In this document: positions 36,193-46,149 of the stretch, in pieces
How positions within the stretch are numbered: the stretch's first letter is position 1
Layout: each line of letters opens with the position of its first letter
Source: Selenomonas sputigena
Lineage (GTDB): Bacteria; Bacillota; Negativicutes; Selenomonadales; Selenomonadaceae
Assembly (NCBI RefSeq): GCF_026015965.1
Contig: NZ_CP110383.1
Location: 901,808 to 965,807 of the forward strand
DNA: 64,000 nucleotides
Direction of reading: 5' to 3'
Program-made: the position numbers and the translations under genes
Notes under the pieces: generated by a model
What the model saw: only the letters and a program-made list of their open reading frames with translations
The model's database searches: none
Told to the model about the DNA's origin: nothing

Positions 36193-37527
36193 ATGGGAAA
36201 TGGTATCTTGCAGAAGAAGAGGGCATTTATCGGCGTCTATGGCTGCCAGATGAATTTTTCCGATGCGGAGCGGATGGAAGGCCAGTTGGCGACGCTCGGC
36301 TACGAGCGCACGGAGGATATGGCGCGCGCCGATCTCATTCTTCTGAATACATGCTGTGTGCGGGAGACGGCGGAGGACAAGGTCTACGGGAAGATCGGCG
36401 AGATCAAGCATATCAAGCGCGCGAATCCCGCGCTCATCTTTGGTATCACGGGCTGCATGGCGCAGAAGGAAGGCGAAGCCTTGATTCGCCGTGCACCGCA
36501 CATCGACTTCGTGCTTGGAACGAACAAGGTGCATGAGCTGAAGGCGACGGTTCGCCGGCTTGAATCCGCAAGGCGCGGTCCTGTCGTCGATGTGCTGTTG
36601 GGCGATGCGCCGCTGCCCGAGAACGTGCCGATCGAGCGCACGGGACGGCTTTCCGCCTGGGTGCCCATCATGTACGGCTGCAACAATTTCTGCACCTATT
36701 GCATCGTTCCCTATGTGCGCGGCCGCGAGCACAGCCGCCGTCCGGAAGACGTCGTGCGCGAGGTGGAAGAGGCGGCAGCGCAGGGCTTCAAGGAAATCAC
36801 GCTCCTGGGACAGAATGTCAACTCCTACGGCAAGGATCACAAGATTGCGAGCTTTGCGGAACTTCTGCTCATGGTCGATGCGGTCAAGGGCGTCGAGCGC
36901 GTGCGCTACATGACCTCGCATCCCAAGGATCTCAGCGATGCTGTCATAGACGCAGTACGTCAGGGCAGGCACATCTGTCCGCATTTCCATCTGCCCGTGC
37001 AGCATGGTTCTGACCGAATCTTGCGGGCGATGAACCGCGTCTATCGAAAGGACGCCTATCGTTCCCTCGTCGAGCGGATTCGTGCGGCTGTTCCGGACGC
37101 AAGTCTCACGACGGATCTCATCGTCGGCTTTCCGGGAGAGACAGAGGAGGATTTTGGGGAACTGCTCGACTTCCTGCGGGAAATCCGCTACGACGCTGCC
37201 TACACGTTCCTTTACTCGAAGCGCTCGGGCACCCCGGCTGCGACGATGGAGGCGCAGGTGGAAGATTCCGTCAAGAAGGAACGTCTGCACCGCCTCATGG
37301 AGGTGCAGAATGAAATCAGTTTGGAAAAGAATGCGGCGCTCAAAGGAACGGTGCAGGAGGTTCTGGCGGAAGGTCCGAGCCGTACCGATGAGGATGTGTG
37401 GACGGGCAGGACGGGGACGAACAAGATCGTCCTGTGGCGAAAAAAGGGTCAGGAAACCGAGGGCGACATCGTGCGCGTGCGCATCACGCAGCCGCAGACA
37501 TGGGTGCTCAAGGGTGAATTGCAGTAG
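36193..37527 (+). CDS. miaB: tRNA-2-methylthio-N6-dimethylallyladenosine synthase MiaB
   Basis: Radical-SAM methylthiotransferase that converts i6A37 to ms2i6A37 in tRNAs reading U-starting codons. The 444-residue product has the N-terminal auxiliary-cluster cysteines (VYGCQMNFSDAERM, LNTCCVRETAE, ITGCMAQKEG), the radical-SAM motif YGCNNFCTYCIVPYVRGRE and a C-terminal TRAM domain. The ribosome-binding site is poor: AAGGAG lies about 14 nt away. A weak terminator separates it from mutS, a common Firmicute neighbour. Confidence 0.96.
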   Translation: MGNGILQKKRAFIGVYGCQMNFSDAERMEGQLATLGYERTEDMARADLILLNTCCVRETAEDKVYGKIGEIKHIKRANPALIFGITGCMAQKEGEALIRRAPHIDFVLGTNKVHELKATVRRLESARRGPVVDVLLGDAPLPENVPIERTGRLSAWVPIMYGCNNFCTYCIVPYVRGREHSRRPEDVVREVEEAAAQGFKEITLLGQNVNSYGKDHKIASFAELLLMVDAVKGVERVRYMTSHPKDLSDAVIDAVRQGRHICPHFHLPVQHGSDRILRAMNRVYRKDAYRSLVERIRAAVPDASLTTDLIVGFPGETEEDFGELLDFLREIRYDAAYTFLYSKRSGTPAATMEAQVEDSVKKERLHRLMEVQNEISLEKNAALKGTVQEVLAEGPSRTDEDVWTGRTGTNKIVLWRKKGQETEGDIVRVRITQPQTWVLKGELQ

Positions 37528-37532
37528 GGCGG

Positions 37533-37560
37533 GGGCGGCATAGGCTGCCCTTTTCTTGTT
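37533..37560 (+). terminator. Possible terminator or attenuator between miaB and mutS
   Basis: GGGCGGC (37533-37539) pairs with GCTGCCC (37544-37550) through one G-T pair, followed by TTTTCTTGTT. It starts 5 nt after the miaB stop. The short stem may give only partial termination. Confidence 0.55.
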
Positions 37561-37582
37561 CGAGAGCGCTTTAGGAGGCTTT

Positions 37583-40168
37583 ATGGAACTCACACCGATG
37601 ATGCAGCAGTATCTGGAAACGAAGAACCGGCATCCCGACGAGATACTGTTCTTTCGCCTCGGCGATTTTTATGAGATGTTCTTCGATGACGCCAAGCTCG
37701 TTTCTCGGGAACTTGGACTGACTTTGACGAGCCGCAGCGGCAACAAGGAGAAGACGCCGATGTGCGGCGTTCCGTACCATGCCGCCGAGAGCTACATTGC
37801 GAAGCTCATCAACAAGGGCTACAAGGTCGCCATCGCCGAGCAGATCGGAGACCCGAAGGCGAAGGGGCTTACGAAGCGCGAGGTCATAAAGATTGTCACG
37901 CCCGGCACAGTGCTCGCGGAATCCTCGCTGCACGATGCGCAGAACAACTATATAGCTCTGATTTTTGAGGAAGAGGAAGCGCTCGCACTCGCCGCCGCCG
38001 ATGTTTCGACGGGCGAGTGCTTCTACGGCGTTTATGAGGGAAAGGCTGCGCGGCAGATGCTCTTCGATGAGCTTTATCGCCTGATGATGCCGGAACTCAT
38101 CCTGATGGGCGAGGTTGCTTTTCGCGATGAACTCGACGAATTCCTCGCGCTTCGGATGCCGAAGTGCGCCCTGACGCATCGAAAGGCTGTATTTCCCGAT
38201 TGGAAGCTGCGTCTGACACAGCACTTTGACAAGGATTCCCTGCCGCGGCGTGAATTTGCACAAAAGGCGGTCGCTGTCCTGCTTGACTATCTGCATGAGA
38301 CGGTCAAGACAGATCTTTCGCATATCAACCGCCTGATCTACCTCGATGCGAGCGCAAACCTCGTCCTCGACACATATACTTTGCGCAACTTGGAGATCAT
38401 CCGCAATCTGCGTGACGGCGGCAAGAAGGATACCTTGCTCGACGTCCTCGACTTCACGAAAACGGCGATGGGAAGCCGCCTTCTGCGCAAGTGGCTCGAA
38501 TATCCGCTGCTTTCCCGCGAAAAGATCGAGCGGCGCTTGGACGGCGTGGCGGAGTTTGCCGCAGACTTTTCCCTGCGCGAGGATGTGCAGGCGCATTGTC
38601 GGGAAATTTTTGACTTCGAGCGCCTTTTGACGCGCATCGAAGTGGGCACGGCGAATGCGCGAGATCTCGTCGCGCTGAAGCTGTCGCTCGGGGCATTGCC
38701 TCCTTTGAAGGCGCGGCTTGCCGCAGTCTCTGCGCCGCTCTTGCGCGAAGCAGAGGGCGGCGTCGCGCTCTTTGAAGAAATCGTATCGCTCTTGGAGCGT
38801 GCGATCGTGGAAGAGCCGGGCATTTCCCTCAGAGAAGGCGGCATCATCAAAGAAAACTATGATGCGGAACTCGACGAGTATCGCCATATCTCGCATGACA
38901 GCAAGAAGATGCTGCAGCAGATGGAGGAGCGTGAAAAAGAACTCACAGGAATCAAAACCCTGAAGATCGGTTACAACAAGGTCTTCGGCTACTATATCGA
39001 GGTGCGCCGCAGCGGCGCCGATCTCGTGCCCGAGCGCTATATAAGAAAGCAGACATTGGCGAATGCCGAACGCTACATCACGGAGGAACTCAAGGAGTTT
39101 GAAACGAAGATTCTCGGCGCACAGGAAAAGATCGTCCAGATCGAATACCGCCTTTTCACGGAGATCCGCGAGACGATCAAGGCGGATCTGAGCCGCATCC
39201 AGCAGACGGCGCAGCACATCGCCGTCCTCGATGTGCTCGCAAGTCTCGCCGAAGCTGCGAACAACTATAACTATGTGCGTCCCAAACTCGCAGCAAATGG
39301 GGAAATCTCCATCCGCGACGGCAGGCATCCGCTCGTGGAGCGCATTCTCACGAATGACCTCTTCGTGCCGAATGATACCGAGCTAAACCATCAAGAATGC
39401 GAGATCATGCTCATCACAGGGCCGAATATGGCGGGAAAGTCGACCTACATGCGCCAGGTCGCCCTTTTGACGCTCATGGCGCAGAGCGGCAGCTTCGTGC
39501 CGGCGAAGGAGATGACATTTTCTCCCGTCGACCGCATCTTCACGCGCATCGGGGCGAGCGATGACCTTGTCAGCGGGCAGAGCACCTTTATGGTCGAGAT
39601 GAACGAGGTCGCGCAGATCTTGAAGTACGCGACGAAGGACAGCCTCGTCATTCTGGATGAGATCGGCAGGGGGACGAGCACCTTTGACGGCATGAGCATC
39701 GCGCGCGCTGTCGTCGAATACATGCGCAGCAAGATTCATGCCAAGACGCTGTTTGCCACGCATTACCATGAACTGACGGATATGGAAGACGAACGCATAA
39801 AGAACTATTGCATCGCGGTCAAGGAGCGCGGCGCGAAGGTCGCTTTCCTGCGCCGCATCATCCGTGGCAGCGCGGACAAGTCGTACGGCATCCATGTGGC
39901 GCGTCTGGCGGGTCTGCCGAAGAGCGTCACGCAGAGGGCGCAGGAAATCCTCGATGAAATCGAGCAATGCGCGGGCATCGCCGTTTCCTCGAAAGCGCCT
40001 GAGCAAACGGCGCCGCAGGAAGAAGCCGCCTTGATGGGTTCGCTCTTCGCTCCGTCCCTGCGTGATACCATTCTGTCGCTCGATGTCATGGCCATGACGC
40101 CGTTGGAAGCTTTGAATGAACTGTACCGTCTGCAGCAGCAGGTGAAGGGAGAGGAGGGAAAGCGATGA
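37583..40168 (+). CDS. mutS: DNA mismatch repair protein MutS
   Basis: Mismatch-recognition ATPase, 861 residues. The N-terminal mismatch-binding motif GDFYEMFFDDA holds the stacking Phe. The C-terminal ATPase has TGPNMAGKSTYMRQVALL (Walker A), DEIGRGTSTFDG (Walker B) and FATHYHELTDM. The tail after the ATPase is short and Ala/Glu-rich. The ATG 37583 follows AGGAGGCTTT, and the upstream frame is not needed. It overlaps mutL by ATGA. Confidence 0.97.
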   Translation: MELTPMMQQYLETKNRHPDEILFFRLGDFYEMFFDDAKLVSRELGLTLTSRSGNKEKTPMCGVPYHAAESYIAKLINKGYKVAIAEQIGDPKAKGLTKREVIKIVTPGTVLAESSLHDAQNNYIALIFEEEEALALAAADVSTGECFYGVYEGKAARQMLFDELYRLMMPELILMGEVAFRDELDEFLALRMPKCALTHRKAVFPDWKLRLTQHFDKDSLPRREFAQKAVAVLLDYLHETVKTDLSHINRLIYLDASANLVLDTYTLRNLEIIRNLRDGGKKDTLLDVLDFTKTAMGSRLLRKWLEYPLLSREKIERRLDGVAEFAADFSLREDVQAHCREIFDFERLLTRIEVGTANARDLVALKLSLGALPPLKARLAAVSAPLLREAEGGVALFEEIVSLLERAIVEEPGISLREGGIIKENYDAELDEYRHISHDSKKMLQQMEEREKELTGIKTLKIGYNKVFGYYIEVRRSGADLVPERYIRKQTLANAERYITEELKEFETKILGAQEKIVQIEYRLFTEIRETIKADLSRIQQTAQHIAVLDVLASLAEAANNYNYVRPKLAANGEISIRDGRHPLVERILTNDLFVPNDTELNHQECEIMLITGPNMAGKSTYMRQVALLTLMAQSGSFVPAKEMTFSPVDRIFTRIGASDDLVSGQSTFMVEMNEVAQILKYATKDSLVILDEIGRGTSTFDGMSIARAVVEYMRSKIHAKTLFATHYHELTDMEDERIKNYCIAVKERGAKVAFLRRIIRGSADKSYGIHVARLAGLPKSVTQRAQEILDEIEQCAGIAVSSKAPEQTAPQEEAALMGSLFAPSLRDTILSLDVMAMTPLEALNELYRLQQQVKGEEGKR

Positions 40169-42087
40169 GCCGGATTCATGTGCTCGACGACAATACGATC
40201 AACAAGATTGCGGCGGGTGAGGTCGTGGAGCGCCCTGCCTCCGTCGTCAAAGAACTTGTAGAAAATTCGATCGATGCGGGAGCGACGAAGATCGAAGTGG
40301 AAATCATGGCGGGCGGCACGAGCCTCATGCGCGTGACGGACAACGGCTGCGGTATGAGCCTAGAAGATGCAAAACTTGCCATCGAGCGTCATGCGACAAG
40401 CAAGATTCAGGAGGTCGGCGATCTCTATTCCTTGAGGACGCTCGGCTTTCGCGGCGAGGCTTTGCCGACGATAGCCGCCGTCTCCCGCTTCCGTATGCGC
40501 ACGCGAAAAGAGGGCGAAGAACTCGGTACCCAAGTGAGCATCATCGGCGGCGTCACGCACGACATCGGCGAGACGGGCTGCAGTCTGGGCACGACGATCC
40601 AGGTCGAAGACTTATTCTTCAATACGCCCGCTCGCAAGAAGTTCCTCAAGACGACGCATACGGAAGGCGGGCGCATCAGCGACTTTATGACGAAGCTCGC
40701 GCTTTCTCGCCCCGATATAGCATTTCGTCTCATCAGCAACAATAAGACGACAGCGATGACGCCGGGAAACGGTTCGCTCTTTGATGCCATTCGCAGCATT
40801 TACGGCTCACAGGCCGCCGACGCACTTCTGGCGCTTTCCTTCGAGGATGAGGACGTCAAGATCACGGGCTACATCACGAAGCCTTCGATGCTCAAGAGCA
40901 GCCGCGCTTGGCAGACCTTCATCGTGAACGGCCGCATCATATCGAACAAGGCGATTGCCAAGGCGATCGACAACGCCTATCACTCGCTCCTGCCGAAATC
41001 GGGCTTTCCCATGGTCGTCCTGAACCTCGCTGTGCCGCAGCGCTCCGTCGATGTCAATGTCCATCCGCAGAAGAGCGAGATGAAGTTCGAGGACGAGGGG
41101 CGCATCTTCAAGGCGGTCTACAAGGCGGTGGTCGACGCCATACGTCCCGTCGGGCAGACGCTTGAGGACGTGGCGGCTTCCGTGCAGAATGTCGAGCGCC
41201 GCTATGCCATGGAGCCGATGCAGTTTGTCGCAGCCGCTCAGGCATCGGAGGAGGAACATTTCGCTGGGAATGGTTCGGCCAAGACCTCTTTTGGTATCAG
41301 ATATACGGAGAATCCTTACCAAGCAGCACCCGCGCAGGCGGCGATGAGTTTCGCTGAAGCGCAGAGTGTCCTCAAGGGCGAAGGTGCGGCATACAGTGCA
41401 CACGACGGTGTCCCCGCTGACGGAGGACTCGTACACGAGGCGCGGGATGCGGCATATAAGCCGCAGGGAAGAGCCGCAGAGATGCCGTTTGCCGATGTGT
41501 CGGAAACCGGTCTTTACCATGCGGGCATCACGCCGATCGGGCAGGTCGATCTCTGCTACATCATCGCGAAGGACAAGGACGGCCTCTACATCGTCGATCA
41601 ACATGCGGCGCACGAACGCATCCTTTATGACAAGTTTTCCGCCATGGCGGAGCGCATCCCGTCACAGCAGCTTCTCGTGCATCCGATCTTGTCGTTCGAT
41701 GCGAGGGAAGCCGCGCTCGTATCGGAGAATCAGGAGCTGTTCCGCCGTCTGGGCTTTGACATGGAGGCCTGCGGCGAGCGCGATTTCCGCTTGAAGGAAG
41801 TCCCTGCGGACGTTCCCGTATCCGAAGCGGAGGATATGGTTCGCGAAATCCTCGCGAGACTCTATGACATGCACGAGACGACGGCGCAGGAAATCCGCCA
41901 TGCGTGTCTCGCCACAATGGCGTGCCGCGCAGCCATCAAATCGGGCGACGAGCTGAATTTTCGCCAGATGCAGATCGTCTTGGAGGAGCTTTCGCAGACG
42001 GCGCGTCCCTATACATGCCCGCATGGGCGCCCGACCATCTTGAAGTTCAGCAGTGAAGAATTGGCGAAGATGTTCAAACGGACGTGA
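40165..42087 (+). CDS. mutL: DNA mismatch repair protein MutL
   Basis: GHKL ATPase that couples MutS to strand incision, 640 residues. N-terminal motifs are VVERPASVVKELVENSIDAG, VTDNGCGM and TLGFRGEALPTIAAVS, plus FFNTPARKKFLK. A variable linker covers about residues 340-440. The C-terminal domain has the endonuclease motif region DQHAAHERILYD and CPHGRPT, so it resembles the nicking MutL of organisms without MutH. The last acidic residue of the DQHA(x)2E(x)4E motif is Asp instead of Glu, a conservative change. No mutH is visible. Confidence 0.96.
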   Translation: MSRIHVLDDNTINKIAAGEVVERPASVVKELVENSIDAGATKIEVEIMAGGTSLMRVTDNGCGMSLEDAKLAIERHATSKIQEVGDLYSLRTLGFRGEALPTIAAVSRFRMRTRKEGEELGTQVSIIGGVTHDIGETGCSLGTTIQVEDLFFNTPARKKFLKTTHTEGGRISDFMTKLALSRPDIAFRLISNNKTTAMTPGNGSLFDAIRSIYGSQAADALLALSFEDEDVKITGYITKPSMLKSSRAWQTFIVNGRIISNKAIAKAIDNAYHSLLPKSGFPMVVLNLAVPQRSVDVNVHPQKSEMKFEDEGRIFKAVYKAVVDAIRPVGQTLEDVAASVQNVERRYAMEPMQFVAAAQASEEEHFAGNGSAKTSFGIRYTENPYQAAPAQAAMSFAEAQSVLKGEGAAYSAHDGVPADGGLVHEARDAAYKPQGRAAEMPFADVSETGLYHAGITPIGQVDLCYIIAKDKDGLYIVDQHAAHERILYDKFSAMAERIPSQQLLVHPILSFDAREAALVSENQELFRRLGFDMEACGERDFRLKEVPADVPVSEAEDMVREILARLYDMHETTAQEIRHACLATMACRAAIKSGDELNFRQMQIVLEELSQTARPYTCPHGRPTILKFSSEELAKMFKRT

Positions 42088-42095
42088 GGTGCAGG

Positions 42096-42887
42096 ATGGA
42101 AGAAAAGAACTTGGCGATTGTCACGACGGGCTACAAAAGCCGCCCGGCGGACTGCCTGCTCGCCCAAGAGACTGCAGAGCGGCTGGGAATCCCCTTCGTC
42201 AAGCGCAGGCATATATCGTATGAGGACTTGCGAGTGCAGTACGGAGCGCTCTTCGTGCTCGTGGTGAAGAAGGGCGGTCTGCGTCTGGAAACGTCCGACG
42301 GCGAATTGTTTTTTCATCCCAATATGGCGCATGTGCGTGTCAGGGAACTGGGGCGCGGGCAAAAGGATCATATGGTGGAAGCGATGGGAATCGGCGAGGG
42401 GGATACGGTGCTTGACTGCACGCTCGGTCTCGGAGCCGATTCCATCACGGCGAGCTTCATCGCAGGGGAGCGCGGCAAGGTGACGGCGCTTGAGAAAAGC
42501 CCGTTGATTTATGAGATTGTGCGCCATGGACTCGCGCACTTCTCGGCAGGAAATTACGATCTGCACGCCGCCATGCGTCGAGTTGAGGTACGGCGGGCAG
42601 ATTATGAGGATTTTCTGCGAACGCTTCCCGATGATTCCTATGATGTCGTCTACTTCGACCCGATGTTCCGGCATCCTCTGAAGGACAGCGTGCAGCTCGC
42701 GCCGCTGCGCCTTCTGGCGGAATCCGCGCCCGTCTCCCTTTCCGCCGTAGCCGAAGCGTGCCGCGTGGCGAGACGGCGCGTCGTGCTGAAGGAAAACAGC
42801 CGCAGTCTGGAATTCGCACGCCTGGGCTTTTCCCATATTGCAGGGGGAAAATACAGTCCCGTTCACTACGGCGTGCTCGATGTGTAG
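42096..42887 (+). CDS. SAM-dependent methyltransferase (RsmJ-like), function unassigned
   Basis: A 263-residue class I methyltransferase. The SAM-binding loop is DTVLDCTLGLGADSI (about residues 108-122), followed by the acidic KVTALEKSPLIY and the catalytic-type motif VVYFDPMFRHPL. This DPMF-type motif and the layout resemble RsmJ, the 16S rRNA G1516 N2-methyltransferase, but overall similarity is partial. An N-terminal domain of about 95 residues precedes the fold. The ATG follows GAGGTG closely. It sits directly behind mutL, a position without a known functional link. Confidence 0.78.
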   Translation: MEEKNLAIVTTGYKSRPADCLLAQETAERLGIPFVKRRHISYEDLRVQYGALFVLVVKKGGLRLETSDGELFFHPNMAHVRVRELGRGQKDHMVEAMGIGEGDTVLDCTLGLGADSITASFIAGERGKVTALEKSPLIYEIVRHGLAHFSAGNYDLHAAMRRVEVRRADYEDFLRTLPDDSYDVVYFDPMFRHPLKDSVQLAPLRLLAESAPVSLSAVAEACRVARRRVVLKENSRSLEFARLGFSHIAGGKYSPVHYGVLDV

Positions 42888-43007
42888 CGAAGAGTTTATC
42901 CATGCTGTCGTAACTTCCGTTTCTTTTCTTCTCACGCGTCTTGTGCTATGATAGGAAGGAGCTTTCGGCAGAATGAAAGGCTCTCGCTATGCGAAAGGAT
43001 ATACTTT

Positions 43008-43820
43008 ATGAAAATCATAGATGCGCACCTGCACTTTTGCAAGGAAGATTACTTTGATGAGATCGCCCTTGCTGCAGGGCATGAAAATACAGCAGAGCAT
43101 CTGGAGGACGCCTATCAGCGTCTCGGCGTCGTGCATGGCGTCGTCATGGGGAACAAGAGCCTTGAGCCAAAGGAGCATGACTACCCGGCTTTTCTCAGCT
43201 ATTGCATCGGTCTTGACACCTTGGGAGAGGAGCGCTCGCCAGAGAAGCAGATTGCGCTCGTCGAGGAAAACCTCAAGCGCAGGCAATGCGTCGGCATCAA
43301 GCTCTATCCGGGCTATCGCCATTTCTACGTTTACGAAGAAGCTCTCGCACCGTTTTATGCGCTGGCAGAAAAGTACGACAAACCCGTCGCCATCCATACG
43401 GGTCTGACAGCTTCCACGGACTGCCTTTTAAAATACAGTCATCCGCTCGTGCTCGATGAGGCTGCCGTGCGCTGGCCGCGCGTGCAGTTCATCATGTGCC
43501 ACTTTGGCAACCCGTGGCTCTTGGACGCCGTGGGCGTCGTGGAGAAGAACCCCAACGTCGCGGTGGACTTTTCGGGACTTTTGGAGGGAAAGATCGTTGA
43601 CGCCGAGCGATTTTATCGAAAGAAGCAAGGGTATATGCGCATGCTGACGGATTGGTTGGAATACCTCGACTGCTATGACCGCATCATGTTCGGTACGGAC
43701 TGGCCCTTGGCGAATTTGGAGGATTACATACGATTCATGAAAGAGATCGTTCCCGAGGAAGAGTGGGAAAAGGTATTCTTTTCCGCTGCAAATCGCATCT
43801 ATGGGCTGGGTCTGTCGTGA
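43008..43820 (+). CDS. Amidohydrolase_2-family metal hydrolase
   Basis: A 270-residue TIM-barrel hydrolase or decarboxylase-like protein. The N-terminal metal motif is IIDAHLHF; further ligands lie in VAIHTGL, FIMCHFGNPW and the terminal MFGTDWPLAN. The compact size fits the ACMSD-related amidohydrolase_2 group. The substrate is unknown. AAAGGA precedes the ATG, and an extended -10 (TGCTATGAT at about 42944-42952) lies upstream, so it may be transcribed on its own. An in-frame upstream extension to 42948 lacks support. Confidence 0.8.
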   Translation: MKIIDAHLHFCKEDYFDEIALAAGHENTAEHLEDAYQRLGVVHGVVMGNKSLEPKEHDYPAFLSYCIGLDTLGEERSPEKQIALVEENLKRRQCVGIKLYPGYRHFYVYEEALAPFYALAEKYDKPVAIHTGLTASTDCLLKYSHPLVLDEAAVRWPRVQFIMCHFGNPWLLDAVGVVEKNPNVAVDFSGLLEGKIVDAERFYRKKQGYMRMLTDWLEYLDCYDRIMFGTDWPLANLEDYIRFMKEIVPEEEWEKVFFSAANRIYGLGLS

Positions 43821-43870
43821 GGTGCGAGGGTCGGTATTTTCAGAATCATAGCTTTTGGAGGAAATGAGGC

Positions 43871-44338
43871 ATGTCGTTGTTGGAAATAAAGAAGGCGGGA
43901 GCGCCTGTCTTGAAGGAAATCTGCGCTCCCGTGGAACGTGTCGATGCAAGGCTCAGGAAACTGCTCGATGACATGGCGGAAACGATGTATGAGGCAAACG
44001 GCATCGGCATCGCCGCGCCGCAGGTGGGTGAGGCTCTGCGCATGGTTGTCATCGATATAGGCGATGGAATCATCGAGCTCGTCAATCCGAAGATCACGTT
44101 TCGTGAGGGAAGCGAAACGGATTCGGAAGGCTGCCTGAGCGTGCCCGGAATTTTCGGCGAGGTCGAGCGCGCGGCGAAGGTCAAGGTCGAGTTTCTTGAC
44201 CGGCGCGGCAAGCGCAAGCATATTACGGCGAAGGGGCTTTTGGCGCGCTGCATCCAGCATGAACTTGACCATCTGGAAGGCGTGCTCTTCATCGACGTGG
44301 CGCAGAGCCTGCGCAAGGAAGAGGAGCAAAAGTCATGA
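43871..44338 (+). CDS. def: Peptide deformylase
   Basis: Removes the formyl group from new N-terminal methionines. The 155-residue enzyme has all three motifs: GIGIAAPQVG, EGCLSVPG with the metal Cys, and QHELDHLEG with both metal His and the catalytic Glu. GGAGGAAATGAGGC precedes the ATG. It overlaps fmt by ATGA, pairing the formylation and deformylation enzymes. Confidence 0.97.
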   Translation: MSLLEIKKAGAPVLKEICAPVERVDARLRKLLDDMAETMYEANGIGIAAPQVGEALRMVVIDIGDGIIELVNPKITFREGSETDSEGCLSVPGIFGEVERAAKVKVEFLDRRGKRKHITAKGLLARCIQHELDHLEGVLFIDVAQSLRKEEEQKS

Positions 44339-45276
44339 AGCGCTTTCGTGTGATTTTCATGGGAACTCCCGATTTCGCCGTGCCGTGTCTCGCGCGTCTC
44401 GTGGAGATTTCCGATGTCGTTGCCGTCGTGACGCAGCCGGACAGACCCAAGGGGCGCGGGCAGAAGCTTCTGCCGACGCCCGTCAAGGTGTTCGCTCAGG
44501 AACATGGTATCGCGGTCTATCAGCCGGTGCGCGTCAAAGCGCCGGATTTCGTCGACGTCCTGCGCGGACTCGCGCCTGATCTCATCGTCGTCGTCGCCTT
44601 CGGGCAGATCTTGTCAAAGGAGATTCTTTCGCTGCCTCCCTTGGGCTGCATCAACGTCCACGCTTCGCTCCTGCCGCGCTATCGCGGTGCGGCGCCGATG
44701 CAGTGGGCGATCGTGCGCGGAGAGAAGGAGACGGGCGTCACGACGATGTTCATGGACGAAGGTCTTGATACGGGCGATATGCTCTTGCGGGAAACGCTGC
44801 CGATCACGCAGGCGATGACGGCTGCCGAACTGCACGATGCGATGATGAAGCTCGGTGCGGATGTCTTGGAAAAGACACTTTTTTCCTTGTCGGAGGGAAC
44901 ACTCAAGCGCACGCCGCAGGATGATGCGCTTTCCACTTATGCGCCGCTTCTCGACAAGGAGGTGGGGCGCATCGACTGGAAGAAATCGGCGCAGGAGATT
45001 CATGATCTCGTGCGTGGCCTGAACTCGTGGCCGGGCGCCTACACGATGCTGGCGGGGCAGAAGTTCAAAATCTGGCGCACGCGCCTTGCCGAAGGCACGG
45101 CAGAACCCGGCGAAATCGTTTCCGTGACGAAGCAGGGACTTCTCGTCGGCACGGGCGAGGGGATGCTGGAAATACTGGAAGTGCAGGCGCCGAGCAAGAA
45201 GAAGATGACGGCGGGCGACTATGTGCGCGGCCACGGGCTTCAGCTGCCCGCACGCTTCGATTTCGATGCAGAATGA
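44335..45276 (+). CDS. fmt: Methionyl-tRNA formyltransferase
   Basis: Formylates initiator Met-tRNA using 10-formyl-THF. The 313-residue product has FMGTPDFAVPCL at the N terminus, VTQPDRPKGRGQKLLPTPVK, the catalytic INVHASLLPRYRGAAPMQWA region and a C-terminal tRNA-binding domain. It is coupled to def. Confidence 0.97.
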   Translation: MKRFRVIFMGTPDFAVPCLARLVEISDVVAVVTQPDRPKGRGQKLLPTPVKVFAQEHGIAVYQPVRVKAPDFVDVLRGLAPDLIVVVAFGQILSKEILSLPPLGCINVHASLLPRYRGAAPMQWAIVRGEKETGVTTMFMDEGLDTGDMLLRETLPITQAMTAAELHDAMMKLGADVLEKTLFSLSEGTLKRTPQDDALSTYAPLLDKEVGRIDWKKSAQEIHDLVRGLNSWPGAYTMLAGQKFKIWRTRLAEGTAEPGEIVSVTKQGLLVGTGEGMLEILEVQAPSKKKMTAGDYVRGHGLQLPARFDFDAE

Positions 45277-45309
45277 CGCATTTTGCGTTGAGGAAAGGAG
45301 GGAATCGTT

Positions 45310-46140
45310 TTGACATCTGTGATACCGGGGCTTGAGCGCCCGCACAAGAGACTCTTCATGGCGCTTCTGTCACTGAGCTTCCTCTGCATGACGTTTCTCG
45401 CCTATGCCGTCTGGCGTGTGAGCTACCTCGGTCTGCTCGAAATCAATGCCTATCTGCCGCTCGTGCTCGGCATCTTCTTCGCGAGCGTCGTATTTCTCAC
45501 GGGTTTCGGCATCTTGAGCATGGTCGGAGCGATTCTCGGACTGCCGTTTCTGCATATTTTTCAGAAGCAGTCGTACACGCTGATCAATCTGCTCTTTCCC
45601 GTAGCTATCATGATCGGCAAGGTGTTCGGCTTCAACCGGCGACGCATCGAACGCTCCTTCATCGAGGTCAGCAACCAGATCATCCACCATCGCGGCATCA
45701 AGGTGCATGCGAACGAGCTTCTCGTTGTCACGCCGCATTGTCTGCAGCTTGCGACGTGCCCGCACAAGATTACGCGCGACCCGCACAACTGCAAGCGCTG
45801 CGGCGGCTGCGACGTCGGTGCTCTCGTGAATCTTGCCGATGAGATGGGCTTCCATTTCTTCATCGTGACGGGAGGCACGCTCGCGCGCCAGACGGTCAAG
45901 AAGATTCGCCCGAAGGCGGTCATGGCGATTGCCTGCGAACGCGATTTGACGAGCGGCATACAGGACGTTTACCCTCTTCCGGCCGTCGGCGTTCTGAACA
46001 TACGGCCGAACGGCCCGTGCTTCAATACGCACGTCGATATTGAGAAGGTGCGTGAGGAAATCAAGAAATTCTTGATTGACGACGATGCGGCGAAGAAGGA
46101 GAAGAATGTGCCCGAAGACGAAGGTGACGGGCAAAAATGA
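45310..46140 (+). CDS. DUF116 family membrane protein
   Basis: A 276-residue protein. Two or three membrane helices occupy about residues 15-95 (LFMALLSLSFLCMTFLAYAV; LVLGIFFASVVFLTGFGIL). A cytoplasmic domain follows with a cysteine cluster, TCPHKITRDPHNCKRCGGCD, and IACERDLTSGIQD. This matches the DUF116 family, which often lies between fmt and rsmB in Firmicutes. The cysteines suggest metal or Fe-S binding; the function is unknown. The start is TTG at 45310 with AGGAGGG upstream. Confidence 0.83.
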   Translation: MTSVIPGLERPHKRLFMALLSLSFLCMTFLAYAVWRVSYLGLLEINAYLPLVLGIFFASVVFLTGFGILSMVGAILGLPFLHIFQKQSYTLINLLFPVAIMIGKVFGFNRRRIERSFIEVSNQIIHHRGIKVHANELLVVTPHCLQLATCPHKITRDPHNCKRCGGCDVGALVNLADEMGFHFFIVTGGTLARQTVKKIRPKAVMAIACERDLTSGIQDVYPLPAVGVLNIRPNGPCFNTHVDIEKVREEIKKFLIDDDAAKKEKNVPEDEGDGQK

Positions 46141-46149
46141 GGAGGATCT

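Noticed and set aside
37571-39328. 585-codon minus-strand open frame inside mutS
   Set aside because: Antisense shadow of mutS, same compositional bias, no ribosome-binding site.
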